This document shows, piece after piece, positions 15,633-23,853 of a stretch of DNA of 44,422 bases. This DNA comes from an uncultured Paracoccaceae bacterium (lineage in GTDB: Bacteria; Pseudomonadota; Alphaproteobacteria; Rhodobacterales; Rhodobacteraceae). The stretch covers positions 1 through 44,422 of the forward strand of contig CANKVU010000026.1 of NCBI GenBank assembly GCA_947487205.1, written 5' to 3'. The notes below the pieces were generated by a model. The model was given only the letters and a program-made list of their open reading frames with translations, searched no databases and was not told where the DNA came from. The position numbers were made by a program, and so were the translations under genes. Position 1 is the stretch's first letter, and every line of letters starts with the position of its first letter.

Positions 15633-15645
15633 GGCTGCGACATGA
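15247..15645 (+). CDS. Overlapping +1-frame ORF with WPTP/LNPxFVE motifs
   Basis: Inside the C-terminal third of the methyltransferase gene, the +1 frame (open from 14749 to 15645) reads as a second conserved-looking protein: repeated WPTP (15169, 15274) and MTPTARDHKDG, then LNPLFVEALMGWPTGWTGF at 15493. I know this LNPxFVExLMGWPxGWT ending and these WPTP repeats from phage cytosine-methyltransferase-related proteins. ATG 15247 is the first good internal start, giving 132 residues. Alternatively it is reached by +1 frameshifting near 15150. Translation is unproven, and it could be a relic of an ancestral frame. Confidence 0.35.
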   Translation: MNLATTAAMWPTPMANDGCKPSAGNRRSADLTHSAGMWMTPTARDHKDGATSLANTPVNGLLGRQVLVTPLAGSDTCDARRTLNPLFVEALMGWPTGWTGFASVATAWFPWLQRMRCELWRLNCWPMDEAAT

Positions 15646-15866
15646 AGCAATCACGTCTCATGTCGCTGGTCGAGTCCGTCGCCAACGTGATCGTCGGCTA
15701 CGGCGTCGCGGTCATGACGCAGATCCTGATCTTCCCGATCTTCGGCCTGCACACGACGCTGGCGCAGAACCTGAAGATGGGCGCCATCTTCACTATCGTG
15801 TCGATAGCGCGTTCCTTCGCCTTGCGGAGGGTGTTCGAGGCGATCCGGATGCGGACCGCCAAATGA
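15642..15866 (+). CDS. DUF7220-like small membrane protein
   Basis: 74 residues with two hydrophobic segments (ANVIVGYGVAVMTQILIFPIF and NLKMGAIFTIVSIARSFALR), followed by a basic tail. It matches the DUF7220 pattern I know from alphaproteobacterial phages (MKQSR..SLVE..ANV..GYG..V.TQ). Probably an inner-membrane protein; a holin-like or superinfection role is possible but not shown. Its start lies ten bases after the methyltransferase stop. Confidence 0.7.
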   Translation: MKQSRLMSLVESVANVIVGYGVAVMTQILIFPIFGLHTTLAQNLKMGAIFTIVSIARSFALRRVFEAIRMRTAK

Positions 15867-15868
15867 TC

Positions 15869-15895
15869 GACCGCCGCCCCGGAGGGACGGCGGTC
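15869..15895. terminator. Hairpin between convergent genes
   Basis: GACCGCCG (15869-15876) and CGGCGGTC (15888-15895) form a perfect 8-bp stem with an 11-base loop, lying between the end of the rightward membrane-protein gene and the end of the leftward DUF3489 gene. It could stop transcription from both sides. No long T-run follows on either strand, so it may not be a classical intrinsic terminator. Confidence 0.5.
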
Positions 15896-15919
15896 ATCAG
15901 CTTGTCGGGGTCCGGCGCG

Positions 15920-16492
15920 TCAGGCGGCGGGGAGTTTGTACACGCGCCCCCGGTTCTCGACCTTCTCCGAGGTCACCTCGAGCCCGAGTTTCTTCTTCAG
16001 CGCCCCGGCCATCGCGCCGCGCACCGTGTGCGACTGCCAGCCCGTCGCGGCCATGATCTCCTCGATGGTCGCGCCGTCCGGCGCGCGCAGCATGGCGATC
16101 ATGGTCGCCTGCTTGGTGCCCTCGCGCGGCGTGCGCGCCTTGGGGGCGGCCTCGGTCTCGGTGGTGGTATCCGGTGCGTGCTCCTCGCTCGGCGCGTCCG
16201 TCGCGCCCACAGGCGCGGTGTTCGCGTCCTCGGGCTCGATGCCGATGGCGGCGAGGCCCGCGTCGGTGGCGATCAGGGTGACGCCGTGTCCGTCGCCGGT
16301 CTCGCGCCACATGGGCTCGCCCTTGCGCATGTCCGCGTCGACCTCCTGCAGGAAGCCCTTCGCGAGCATCGCGCCGACCACCTTGGCGGCAGCGCTGCCG
16401 CGCAGGCTGTCGGGGAGCGGCAGGGCGATGCGGTCCTCGCGCTGTGCGGCCGCGCTGAGGATGATGGCTTGGGTATCGGAAATCTTGGTCAT
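15920..16492 (-). CDS. DUF3489-domain protein
   Basis: 190 residues. The N-terminal 90 residues look like a winged-helix-like module (TKISDTQAIILSAAAQR, then VVGAMLAKGFLQEV). A Thr/Glu/Pro linker of about 45 residues follows. The C-terminal 60 residues (TKQATMIAMLRAPDGATIEEIMAATGWQSHTVRGAMAGALKKKLG, then GRVYKL) match DUF3489, a small winged-helix-like domain. Two HTH-like modules joined by a linker suggest a DNA-binding regulator. It is leftward, opposite to almost all phage genes around it, and pairs with the small gene at 16631. Confidence 0.75.
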   Translation of the reverse strand: MTKISDTQAIILSAAAQREDRIALPLPDSLRGSAAAKVVGAMLAKGFLQEVDADMRKGEPMWRETGDGHGVTLIATDAGLAAIGIEPEDANTAPVGATDAPSEEHAPDTTTETEAAPKARTPREGTKQATMIAMLRAPDGATIEEIMAATGWQSHTVRGAMAGALKKKLGLEVTSEKVENRGRVYKLPAA

Positions 16493-16630
16493 GGGGTCGT
16501 CTCCGTATTCGGGCCCGCGTCATGCGGCGCCTTCTACGACCCGTTCGCCCGACTTACGCGGCCCCACTGGGGCCACGGTTCGGGCTCACCGCGCAGGGCG
16601 CGCGGCGGGAGTTCCGGGCGGTGCCGGAGA

Positions 16631-16903
16631 TCAGCGGGCGTGTTCGCCCTCGCCGAAGGCGCTGTCGGTGATGCGCTTCAGGAGGCAGGCGTAGTGTTCG
16701 AGAGTGCCGACCATGGCCCAGCCCGCCTCGTCGGGGGCGCAGTTGAAATGGTCGTCGCTGAGTGCCTGCAGGCGGGCGAGCATCTCGTCGATCTCGGCCT
16801 TCTTGCCGATGAAGGCGGCAAGTGCGGCTTCCTTGTTCCGCCGGGCCTTCTCGGCGCGGAGTTCGTGGCGCGGGGTGGTGATCGGGTTCAGGCGGGTGGT
16901 CAT
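16631..16903 (-). CDS. Small hypothetical protein upstream of the DUF3489 gene
   Basis: 90 residues, leftward. Strongly helical and charged (ELRAEKARRNKEAALAAFIGKKAEIDEMLARLQALSDDHF), with a possible coiled coil, then GWAMVGTLEHYACLLKRITD. Family not recognised. It lies 138 bases before the DUF3489 gene on the same strand, and its promoter probably lies in the 111-base gap before the terminase gene, where a palindrome is found. Confidence 0.6.
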   Translation of the reverse strand: MTTRLNPITTPRHELRAEKARRNKEAALAAFIGKKAEIDEMLARLQALSDDHFNCAPDEAGWAMVGTLEHYACLLKRITDSAFGEGEHAR

Positions 16904-16961
16904 CGTAGTGGCTCCGTGGTGAGTTGCATCGCTTCGTTGGAGACACGTTCCCTCTGTCCGC

Positions 16962-16986
16962 TGTGCTTATCAACTCGATAAGCACA
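16962..16986. promoter_or_regulatory. Perfect 10-bp palindrome between divergent genes, likely operator
   Basis: TGTGCTTATC (16962-16971) and GATAAGCACA (16977-16986) form an exact inverted repeat with the 5-base spacer AACTC. It lies in the 111-base gap between the leftward gene ending its start at 16903 and the rightward terminase gene at 17015, a typical place for a dimeric repressor site. No T-run follows, so a terminator is unlikely. The binding protein could be the DUF3489 or winged-helix protein. Confidence 0.6.
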
Positions 16987-17014
16987 TGATTCAGAATGAT
17001 AATCGGAGCCGTCG

Positions 17015-17611
17015 ATGCAGGGCATGAGTGAGCGCCAGTACGCCGCGCATGTCGGGCTGTCGCGGGGCGCGATCCAGAAGGCGAAGACCGCCGAGCGGCT
17101 GGTCCTCTATCCCGACGGCAGCATCAACGCGGCCGCCAGCGACGCCAGGCGTGCCGAGACGACGGACCCGTCGAAGACGAGGAAGGTGCCCGCGCCGAAG
17201 CTGAAGCCTGTTCCCGAGGCGGCCGTGGCCGCCGTCGGCGACACGCTGCGCGAACAGGGTCTGGCGGTTCCGGCGCTCGGCGGCGGCACGACCTTCCTGC
17301 AGGCCAAGACCGCGAACGAGGTGCTGAAGGCGCAGGAGCGGCGCATCCGGCTCCAGAAGCTGAAGGGGGAGTTGATCGAGCGGGCCCGCGCGCTGGCGCT
17401 GGTGTTTCGGCTGGCGCGGGAGGAACGGGACACGTGGGTGAACTGGCCCGCGCGTGCGGCGGCGCTGATGGCGGCTGAGCTCTCGGCCTCGTGCAGCGAC
17501 GCGGCGGGCCAGCAGATCACCGTGGAGCCAGCCGCGATGCAGAAGGTCCTGGAGAAACATGTACGCGCCCACCTCGACGAACTCGCCGAGGTCCGGCCCG
17601 ACTTCCGATGA
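17015..17611 (+). CDS. Terminase small subunit-like protein
   Basis: 198 residues starting MQGMSERQYAAHVGLSRGAIQKAK, an N-terminal helix-turn-helix like that of Nu1-type small terminases (an ATG at 17024 is also possible). A basic, Pro-rich linker follows, then a long helical region (QAKTANEVLKAQERRIRLQKLKGELIERA) that would form the oligomer. It overlaps the large terminase gene by 53 bases. Role by position and shape: recognises the packaging site on phage DNA and feeds it to the large subunit. The family is divergent, so identity rests partly on context. Confidence 0.7.
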   Translation: MQGMSERQYAAHVGLSRGAIQKAKTAERLVLYPDGSINAAASDARRAETTDPSKTRKVPAPKLKPVPEAAVAAVGDTLREQGLAVPALGGGTTFLQAKTANEVLKAQERRIRLQKLKGELIERARALALVFRLAREERDTWVNWPARAAALMAAELSASCSDAAGQQITVEPAAMQKVLEKHVRAHLDELAEVRPDFR

Positions 17612-19565
17612 GAATGGCGATGGCCTGACCGACTTCGACGGCGCGGGCGAGATCCTGCGCACCTGGGGCAACGGGCTACGGCCCGACCCGGACCTGACGG
17701 TATCGGAATGGGCGGACCGGCACCGGATGCTCTCGGGCCGCGCCTCGGCCGAGCCGGGGCGGTATCGCACGGTGCGCACGCCCTACATGCGCGAGATCAT
17801 GGACCGGCTGAGCCCCGGCGATCCCACGCAGCGGATCGTGTTCATGAAGGCGGCGCAGGTCGGCGCGACCGAGGCGGGGAACAACTGGATCGGCTTCGCC
17901 ATCCACCAGGCGCCGGGGCCGATGCTGGCGGTCCAGCCCACGGTCGAGCTGGCCAAGCGCAACTCGCGCCAGCGGATCGATCCGCTGATCGACGAGAGCC
18001 CGGAGCTGCGCGAGCGGGTCAAACCGGCCCGATCGCGCGACGCGGGCAACACGATGCTGTCGAAGGAGTTCGCGGGCGGCATCCTGATCATGACCGGGGC
18101 GAACTCGGCGGTCGGGCTGCGGTCTACCCCGGCGCGCTACATCTTTCTGGATGAGGTCGACGCCTATCCGGCCTCGGCCGACGAGGAAGGCGATCCGGTC
18201 ACGCTGGCGGAAGCCCGGTCGCTGACCTTCGCCCATCGGCGCAAGGTGTTTCTGGTCTCGACGCCAACGATCCGGGGATTGAGCCGGATCAAGCGAGAAT
18301 ATGAAGCCAGCGACCAGCGGCGGTTCTTCGTGCCATGCCCGCACTGCAGGGCGATGCAGTGGCTGAAGTTCGACCGCCTGCGCTGGCAGAAGGGCAAGCC
18401 GGAAACGGCGGAATATCACTGCGAGGGCTGCGAGAGGCCGATCGCGGAGCACCACAAGACGGCGATGCTGGAGGGCGGCGAATGGCGGGCGACCGCCACG
18501 GCCGCCGATCCGACCACGGTCGGGTATCATCTCTCGGCGCTCTACTCGCCGATTGGCTGGCTGAGCTGGGAGCGGATCGTGCGGGCATGGGGCGCGGCAC
18601 AGGGGTCGGACGAGGCGATCAAGGCGTTTCGCAACACGATCCTCGGCGAGACATGGGTCGAGACCGGGGAGGCCCCCGACTGGCAGCGGCTCTACGACCG
18701 GCGCGAGCGCTGGACATCCGGCACGGTGCCAGCGGGCGGGCTGTTCCTGACGGCCGGGGCCGACGTGCAGAAGGACCGGATCGAGGTCGATGTCTGGGCT
18801 TGGGGCCGCGGACTTGAGTCCTGGCTCGTCGATCACGTTGTGATCGAGGGTGGGCCGGATCGGCACGACGCCTGGTCGGAACTGACCGCGCTGCTGGACC
18901 GGTCGTGGCCGCACGAGCGCGGCGCGCATCTGCGCATTGCGCGACTGGCTATCGATACGGGCTATGAGGCCCCGGCGGTCTATTCCTGGTCGCGGGCGCA
19001 GGGGTTCGCGCAGGTGTCGCCGGTGAAGGGCGTCGAGGGGTTCAACCGCTCGAGCCCTGTGTCGGGGCCGACCTTCGTCGATGCGACCGAGGGTGGCAAG
19101 CGGCTGCGGCGCGGGGCGCGGCTCTGGACCGTGGCGGTGTCGACCTTCAAGGCCGAGACCTATCGCTTCCTGCGGCTGGCGCGGCCGACCGAGGAGGAGA
19201 TGGCCGACGGGGCGGCGTTCCCACCCGGCTCAGTGCATCTGCCGCACTGGGTCGAGAACGAATGGCTGAAGCAGTTCGTCGCCGAGCAGCTGGTGACGGT
19301 CCGCACAAAGCGCGGCTTCGCCCGGCTGGAATGGCAGAAGCTGCGCGAGCGCAACGAGGCGCTGGACTGCCGGGTCTACGCCCGCGCCGCCGCCTGGATC
19401 GCGGGCGCGGACCGCTGGCCCGACGAGAAATGGCGCGACCTCGAGGATCAGCTCGGGGCCGCGCCCACCGACAGCGATCCCGCCGGGCAGATCAACCGGC
19501 CGGGACAGGCCCCGCAGGGCAAGCGCCGCTCCGACTGGCTCGGGCGGCGGGAGGGATGGTTCTGA
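17559..19565 (+). CDS. Phage terminase large subunit, GpA family
   Basis: 668 residues, usual for GpA. The ATPase domain has the deviant Walker A segment KAAQVGATEAGNN (about 97-109) and Walker B IFLDEVDAYP (about 194-203), with a VSTPT coupling motif (about 231). A zinc-binding pair CPHC (about 258) and CEGC (about 288) is typical of GpA. The C-terminal nuclease has acidic positions around TAGADVQKDRIEV and AIDTGYEAPAVY. This motor cuts concatemers and pumps DNA into the prohead. It overlaps the small-subunit gene by 53 bases. Ends with a basic, disordered tail. Confidence 0.93.
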   Translation: MYAPTSTNSPRSGPTSDENGDGLTDFDGAGEILRTWGNGLRPDPDLTVSEWADRHRMLSGRASAEPGRYRTVRTPYMREIMDRLSPGDPTQRIVFMKAAQVGATEAGNNWIGFAIHQAPGPMLAVQPTVELAKRNSRQRIDPLIDESPELRERVKPARSRDAGNTMLSKEFAGGILIMTGANSAVGLRSTPARYIFLDEVDAYPASADEEGDPVTLAEARSLTFAHRRKVFLVSTPTIRGLSRIKREYEASDQRRFFVPCPHCRAMQWLKFDRLRWQKGKPETAEYHCEGCERPIAEHHKTAMLEGGEWRATATAADPTTVGYHLSALYSPIGWLSWERIVRAWGAAQGSDEAIKAFRNTILGETWVETGEAPDWQRLYDRRERWTSGTVPAGGLFLTAGADVQKDRIEVDVWAWGRGLESWLVDHVVIEGGPDRHDAWSELTALLDRSWPHERGAHLRIARLAIDTGYEAPAVYSWSRAQGFAQVSPVKGVEGFNRSSPVSGPTFVDATEGGKRLRRGARLWTVAVSTFKAETYRFLRLARPTEEEMADGAAFPPGSVHLPHWVENEWLKQFVAEQLVTVRTKRGFARLEWQKLRERNEALDCRVYARAAAWIAGADRWPDEKWRDLEDQLGAAPTDSDPAGQINRPGQAPQGKRRSDWLGRREGWF

Positions 19566-19567
19566 AC

Positions 19568-19777
19568 ATGACCGACTGGACGGAAACCGAGCTCTCGGCG
19601 CTGCGCCGCGCGTATGCCAGCGGCACGACCCGGGTCAGCTATGACGGCAAGTCGGTGGATTATGGCTCGGCCGAGGATCTGCTCGCCCGCATCCGCACCA
19701 TCGAGCGCGCCATCGCGGGCGTGGGCCGTCCGCTGCCGGTGGCCGGGCTTGCGGGCTTCAGCCGCGGGGACCGGTGA
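19568..19777 (+). CDS. gpW-like head-tail connector protein
   Basis: 69 residues from ATG 19568, three bases after the terminase gene. The sequence WTETELSALRRAYASGTTRVSYDGKSV with YGSAEDLLARIRTIERAI is the gpW pattern: a helix, a beta-hairpin and a helix. In lambda, gpW is small and binds below the portal to seal the filled head. Length and position between terminase and portal match lambda. Its stop overlaps the portal start. Confidence 0.85.
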   Translation: MTDWTETELSALRRAYASGTTRVSYDGKSVDYGSAEDLLARIRTIERAIAGVGRPLPVAGLAGFSRGDR

Positions 19778-21267
19778 TGTCGGCGACCTGGTTCGATCAC
19801 GCCATCGCCACGGTAGCCCCGCGCATGGCGGCGCGTCGCGTGATGGCCCGTCAGGCCTTCGAGACCCTGACGCGGGGCTACGACGGCGCCGCGCGCGGAC
19901 GGCGGACCGAGGGCTGGCGTGCGCCGGGATCCTCCGCCGACACCGAGATCGGCGTGGCAGGGGCGCTGCTGCGCGACCGCATGCGCGATCTGGTGCGCAA
20001 CAACCCGCATGCGGCCAAGGCCGTCGCGGTGCTGGTCAACAACATCATCGGGGCGGGGATCATGCCGCGCGCTGCCAGTGGCGGCGACAAGCTCGACCGC
20101 AAGGTCGATGCGCTGTTCGAGCGCTGGACGGCGGACTGCGACGCCGATGGTCAGCTCGACTTCTACGGCCTTCAGACGCTGATCTGCCGGGAGATGGTCG
20201 AGGCGGGCGAAGTCCTTGTGCGCCGCCGCCTGCGGCGCGCGAGCGATGGCCTGCCGGTGCCGCTGCAATTGCAGGTGCTGGAGGCCGATTTCCTCGACGC
20301 CTCGAAATCCGGCGCGCTCGGCGCAGGACGCCTTGTGCAGGGGATCGAGTTCGACCCGGTCGGCAAACGCCGGGCCTACTGGCTCCATGCCGAGCATCCG
20401 GGCGACGCCTATGGGGCCTTGCAGAACGGGTTGCAGAGCCGCCCGGTCCCGGCGAGCGAGATCGCGCACATCTACGAGAAGCAGCGCACGCAGGCGCGCG
20501 GGGTTCCCTGGGGTGCGCCGGTGATCCGCAGCTTGCGCGATCTCGACGACTACGAGGTGGCCGAACTGGTCCGCAAGAAGACCGAGGCCTGTGTCACCGC
20601 CATCGTGTTCGGTGACGACGAGGCGCAGCAGGGCATCGCGCCCGCCGTGGTCGATGCCGACGGCAACCGGGTCGAACAGTTCGAGCCGGGGCTGATCGCA
20701 TATGCCCGAGGCGGCAAGGACATCCGCTTCAACCAGCCCTCCGCCACCGGCGGCTACGCCGAATACAAGCGGGCCAGCCTGCACACGATCTCGGCGGGCT
20801 TCCGCGTGCCCTACGAGCTGCTCACCGGCGATCTCAGCCAGGTCAACTATTCCTCGATCCGGGCAGGGCTCGTGGAGTTCCGCCGCCAGATCGACGCCGT
20901 GCAATGGCAGCTGTTCATTCCGATGTTCTGCGCGCCGGTCTGGCGCTGGTTCACCGAAGCTGCGTGGGCCGCGGGGCAGATCCCGTCTCCGACCGTACCG
21001 GTCGAATGGTCGCCGCCGAAGTTCGAGGCGGTCGATCCGCAGAAGGACGCGATGGCGAACCTGCTGTCGATCCGGTCGGGCACCATGACGTTGGCCGAGG
21101 TGATCGCCCGGCAGGGCCGCAACCCTGACGCCGTGCTGGCGGAAATCGCCGCGACTAACGCGAAGCTCGATGACCTCGGCCTCGTGCTCGACAGCGACCC
21201 GCGCCGCGTCACCAAGACCGGCAGCGCTCAGGCGGGCGACCCGGTATCAAGTACGGACTCGAGTTAA
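19777..21267 (+). CDS. Phage portal protein, lambda family
   Basis: About 496 residues. ATG 19777 overlaps the gpW stop (TGATG); a GTG at 19774 is directly before it. Lambda-type portal features are present: RDRMRDLVRNNPHAAKAVAVLVNNIIGAGI near the N-terminus, a VLEADFLD strand, ISAGFRVPYELLTGDLSQVNYSSIRAGL in the stem region, and FIPMFCAPVWRWF. The portal forms the dodecameric DNA channel at one head vertex. The C-terminus ends in a disordered Ser/Thr tail. Its stop overlaps by four bases the stop of a leftward gene. Confidence 0.92.
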   Translation: MSATWFDHAIATVAPRMAARRVMARQAFETLTRGYDGAARGRRTEGWRAPGSSADTEIGVAGALLRDRMRDLVRNNPHAAKAVAVLVNNIIGAGIMPRAASGGDKLDRKVDALFERWTADCDADGQLDFYGLQTLICREMVEAGEVLVRRRLRRASDGLPVPLQLQVLEADFLDASKSGALGAGRLVQGIEFDPVGKRRAYWLHAEHPGDAYGALQNGLQSRPVPASEIAHIYEKQRTQARGVPWGAPVIRSLRDLDDYEVAELVRKKTEACVTAIVFGDDEAQQGIAPAVVDADGNRVEQFEPGLIAYARGGKDIRFNQPSATGGYAEYKRASLHTISAGFRVPYELLTGDLSQVNYSSIRAGLVEFRRQIDAVQWQLFIPMFCAPVWRWFTEAAWAAGQIPSPTVPVEWSPPKFEAVDPQKDAMANLLSIRSGTMTLAEVIARQGRNPDAVLAEIAATNAKLDDLGLVLDSDPRRVTKTGSAQAGDPVSSTDSS

Positions 21268-21605
21268 AGAGAAGCTTTGGTCATTTCGCTCAACGCAGAA
21301 CGAAATGCTTCGGTCGCGCCAGCGCCGCTACGCCCCCAGTATTCATGATCCGGCCGTTTCAACATTTGGGTAAAACCGAACCTCTCGGGAACTTTTCCGC
21401 CGCCATGATCGGCAACGAATACCTTCGAAAAATACCACTCGCTTGTAGTTCGGTTCAGACCGCCAACCTTTTGCCCCCGAAAATGAACGGTCATCTGAAT
21501 TTTTAGGGCAGCACAGGAAAAGTCCGGATGTTCGTGAAGCTCTCGAAAAAGAGCCGCGACTGGGACGGGCAATGTAGCGATGGCAAGTTCAAGGTCTGAC
21601 GGCAT
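21264..21605 (-). CDS. Leftward orphan accessory gene between portal and capsid genes
   Basis: 113 residues, ATG at 21605-21603, with GAGGAC about ten bases upstream. No family recognised. Visible parts: an amphipathic start (LELAIATLPVPVAALFRELHEH), VHFRGQKVGGLNRTT, then WYFSKVFVADHGGGKVPERFGF and HEYWGRSGAG. No signal peptide, membrane segment or Cys motif. It is more A+T-rich than its neighbours, reads against the late operon, and its stop overlaps the portal stop. This is the classical form of a moron: a cassette expressed from its own promoter in the prophage. A role in superinfection exclusion or host defence is possible but not shown. Confidence 0.65.
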   Translation of the reverse strand: MPSDLELAIATLPVPVAALFRELHEHPDFSCAALKIQMTVHFRGQKVGGLNRTTSEWYFSKVFVADHGGGKVPERFGFTQMLKRPDHEYWGRSGAGATEAFRSALSEMTKASL

Positions 21606-21743
21606 GAATTTCTGTCCTCTGCGGAAAATAGCTTGTCTCACTCTTAGTCTACTGCAGCGGTGAGTTCGGTAAATGCAGATGTGGCCCTCGCTTGAACATG
21701 CAAAGCCAACCCCGGCGCAGGCCGACCAACAGGACTGACCTTC

Positions 21744-23780
21744 ATGGACACGATGATCGAACTGCCGGCCCTCCGCCGGTCGGCGGAGCTTGCGCCGAAC
21801 AGCGTCGATAATGACGCGCGCACCGTCGAGGTGATCTGGTCGGCAGGCGCTCGCGTTCGTCGCGCCAGTTTCTTCGGCGAGCCCTATGACGAGGAACTGA
21901 GCCTCGACCCCGCCCATGTCCGGCTCGACCGGCTGAACGCGGGCGCGCCGTTCCTGAAGGTGCACGAGCTCGACACGCTCGACGCGGTGATCGGCTCGGT
22001 CGTGCCGGGTTCGGCCCGCATCGAGAACGGTCGCGGCATCGCGCAGGTCCGGATCAGCGAGCGCGCCGACGTCGAGCCGATCTGGCGCGACATCCAGGCC
22101 GGGCACATCCGCGCGGTCTCCATCGGCTACCAGGTCCACCGCTTCGACATCTCGAAACCCGATGGCGGGCGCGAGCTTTGGCGGGCGGTGGACTGGACCC
22201 CGTTCGAGATCTCGGCCGTGCCGGTCGGCGCCGACCCCGCCGCGGGCTTCCGTGCCAAGGGCGAACACCACGACTGCGTCCTCCATCGCCGGGACGCCGA
22301 AACCAGCGAAGGAGCATCCCCGATGACCGACAAGACGACCCCGGCCGCCCCGGCCGACGACACAACCGACACGGCAGCGACCGAGGAGATCACCATGCCC
22401 GACGACAAGACCGGCGCGACTGAGGCGCAGACGCGCGCGGCTGAGACGCGCAGCCAGCCCAAGGCCCCCAAGCCCGAGGCCCCGGATACCGATGCCATCG
22501 CGACCCGCGCCCGCGAGGCCGAGCGCGACCGCGTCTCCACCATCTACGATCTGGCCGGGCGACTGAACCTCGAACGCGGCTTCGCCGAGGATCTGGTCAA
22601 GCGCGGCGTCAGCGTCGACGAGTCCCGCCGCCTGATCCTCGATCAGGTCGCCGCGAAATCCGACGAGACCCGGACCTTCCCGCATGTCTCCGTCCCCCTC
22701 GGCGGACGGGACGAGCGCATCACCCGCCGCGACGCGGTGGCGAACGCGCTCTTGCACCGCTACAGCCCGACGCTGTTCCCGCTGGAAGACGCCGCGCGCC
22801 AGTATCGCGGCATGACCCTGCTGGAGCTGGCCCGCGAAAGCCTCGGCAATGCGGGCGTGAACACCCGCGGCCTGTCGCGCGACGAGGTGGCCACGCGTGC
22901 GTTGCATTCCACATCGGATTTCCCCGAGATCCTCTCGGCCGTCACCAACAAGACCCTGCGGCAGGCCTATGACGCCTATCCCCGGACCTTCTCGCTCTTC
23001 TGCCGCCAGGTTCTGGCGACCGACTTCAAATCCATGCACCGCGTGCAACTCGGCGAAGCGCCGCAACTGCCGGAAGTTGGCGAAAGCGGCGAGTTCAAGC
23101 GCGGGACGCTGGGCGAGAGCAAGGAGAGCTACAAGGTCAAGACCTATGGGCGCGTGGTCGCGATCACCCGGCAGGTGCTGATCAACGACGATCTCGACGC
23201 CTTCACGCGCATCCCGGCGATGTACGGAAACTCGATCGCCCAGCTGGAAAGCGATGTCGTCTGGGGCATCATCACGTCGAACCCGGCTATGGCCGACGGC
23301 ACGGCGCTGTTCCACACCAACCATAAGAACCTCGCCGGCACAGGCGCGGCGCTGGCCGTCGATGCGGTGGGCGCGGCCCGCGCGGCGATGGCGCTGCAGA
23401 CCGGCCTCGACAAGAAGACGGTGCTGAACATCCGCCCCGCCTTCCTGATCGTGCCTGCCGCGCTGGAGCTGAAGGCCGAGCAGCTCGTGGCTCAGAACCT
23501 CGTGCCTGCTGCGACCTCCAGCGTGGTGCCGCAGTCGATCCGGACGCTCTCGCCGATCAGCGAGCCCCGGCTCGACGCGGCCAGTGCCACCGCCTGGTAC
23601 TTGGCCGCCAGCCCGAACCAGATCGACACCATCGAGTACGCCTATCTCGAGGGACAGCAGGGCGCTTACATCGAGACCCGCAACGGCTTCGACGTCGACG
23701 GGGTCGAGATCAAGTGCCGCCTCGACTTCGGCGCGAAGGCCATCGACTGGCGTGGCCTCTACAAGAACCCGGGCGCGTAA
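21744..23780 (+). CDS. Prohead protease / major capsid protein fusion
   Basis: 678 residues, about the sum of a protease and a capsid protein. Residues 1-170 resemble the HK97-type prohead protease fold (FLKVHELDTLDAVIGSVV; IRAVSIGYQVHRF; FEISAVPVGADPAAGF). Residues 190-265 are a disordered Thr/Ala/Asp linker that may act as scaffold. The rest is capsid-like: RDAVANALLHRYSP, AVTNKTLRQAYDAYPRTFSLFCRQ, VGESGEFKRGTLGESKESYKVKTYGRVV and a closing FDVDGVEIKCRLDFGAKAIDWRG. Fused protease-capsid genes are known in alphaproteobacterial phages. The protease is expected to release itself and the linker during maturation. Confidence 0.9.
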   Translation: MDTMIELPALRRSAELAPNSVDNDARTVEVIWSAGARVRRASFFGEPYDEELSLDPAHVRLDRLNAGAPFLKVHELDTLDAVIGSVVPGSARIENGRGIAQVRISERADVEPIWRDIQAGHIRAVSIGYQVHRFDISKPDGGRELWRAVDWTPFEISAVPVGADPAAGFRAKGEHHDCVLHRRDAETSEGASPMTDKTTPAAPADDTTDTAATEEITMPDDKTGATEAQTRAAETRSQPKAPKPEAPDTDAIATRAREAERDRVSTIYDLAGRLNLERGFAEDLVKRGVSVDESRRLILDQVAAKSDETRTFPHVSVPLGGRDERITRRDAVANALLHRYSPTLFPLEDAARQYRGMTLLELARESLGNAGVNTRGLSRDEVATRALHSTSDFPEILSAVTNKTLRQAYDAYPRTFSLFCRQVLATDFKSMHRVQLGEAPQLPEVGESGEFKRGTLGESKESYKVKTYGRVVAITRQVLINDDLDAFTRIPAMYGNSIAQLESDVVWGIITSNPAMADGTALFHTNHKNLAGTGAALAVDAVGAARAAMALQTGLDKKTVLNIRPAFLIVPAALELKAEQLVAQNLVPAATSSVVPQSIRTLSPISEPRLDAASATAWYLAASPNQIDTIEYAYLEGQQGAYIETRNGFDVDGVEIKCRLDFGAKAIDWRGLYKNPGA

Positions 23781-23806
23781 GGCGCGCTTCCTGAACCCTG
23801 ACACAC

Positions 23807-23836
23807 GGGCGGTCCAATCGGGCCGCCCTTCGTCTT
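23807..23836 (+). terminator. Hairpin after the capsid gene, partial terminator
   Basis: GGGCGG (23807-23812) pairs with CCGCCC (23823-23828) around a 10-base loop, followed by TTCGTCTTT. It lies between the capsid and decoration genes, where a leaky terminator would raise capsid and upstream transcript levels relative to downstream genes. The T-run is interrupted, so termination is probably partial. Confidence 0.45.
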
Positions 23837-23853
23837 TCCACGAGGATCCTCCC

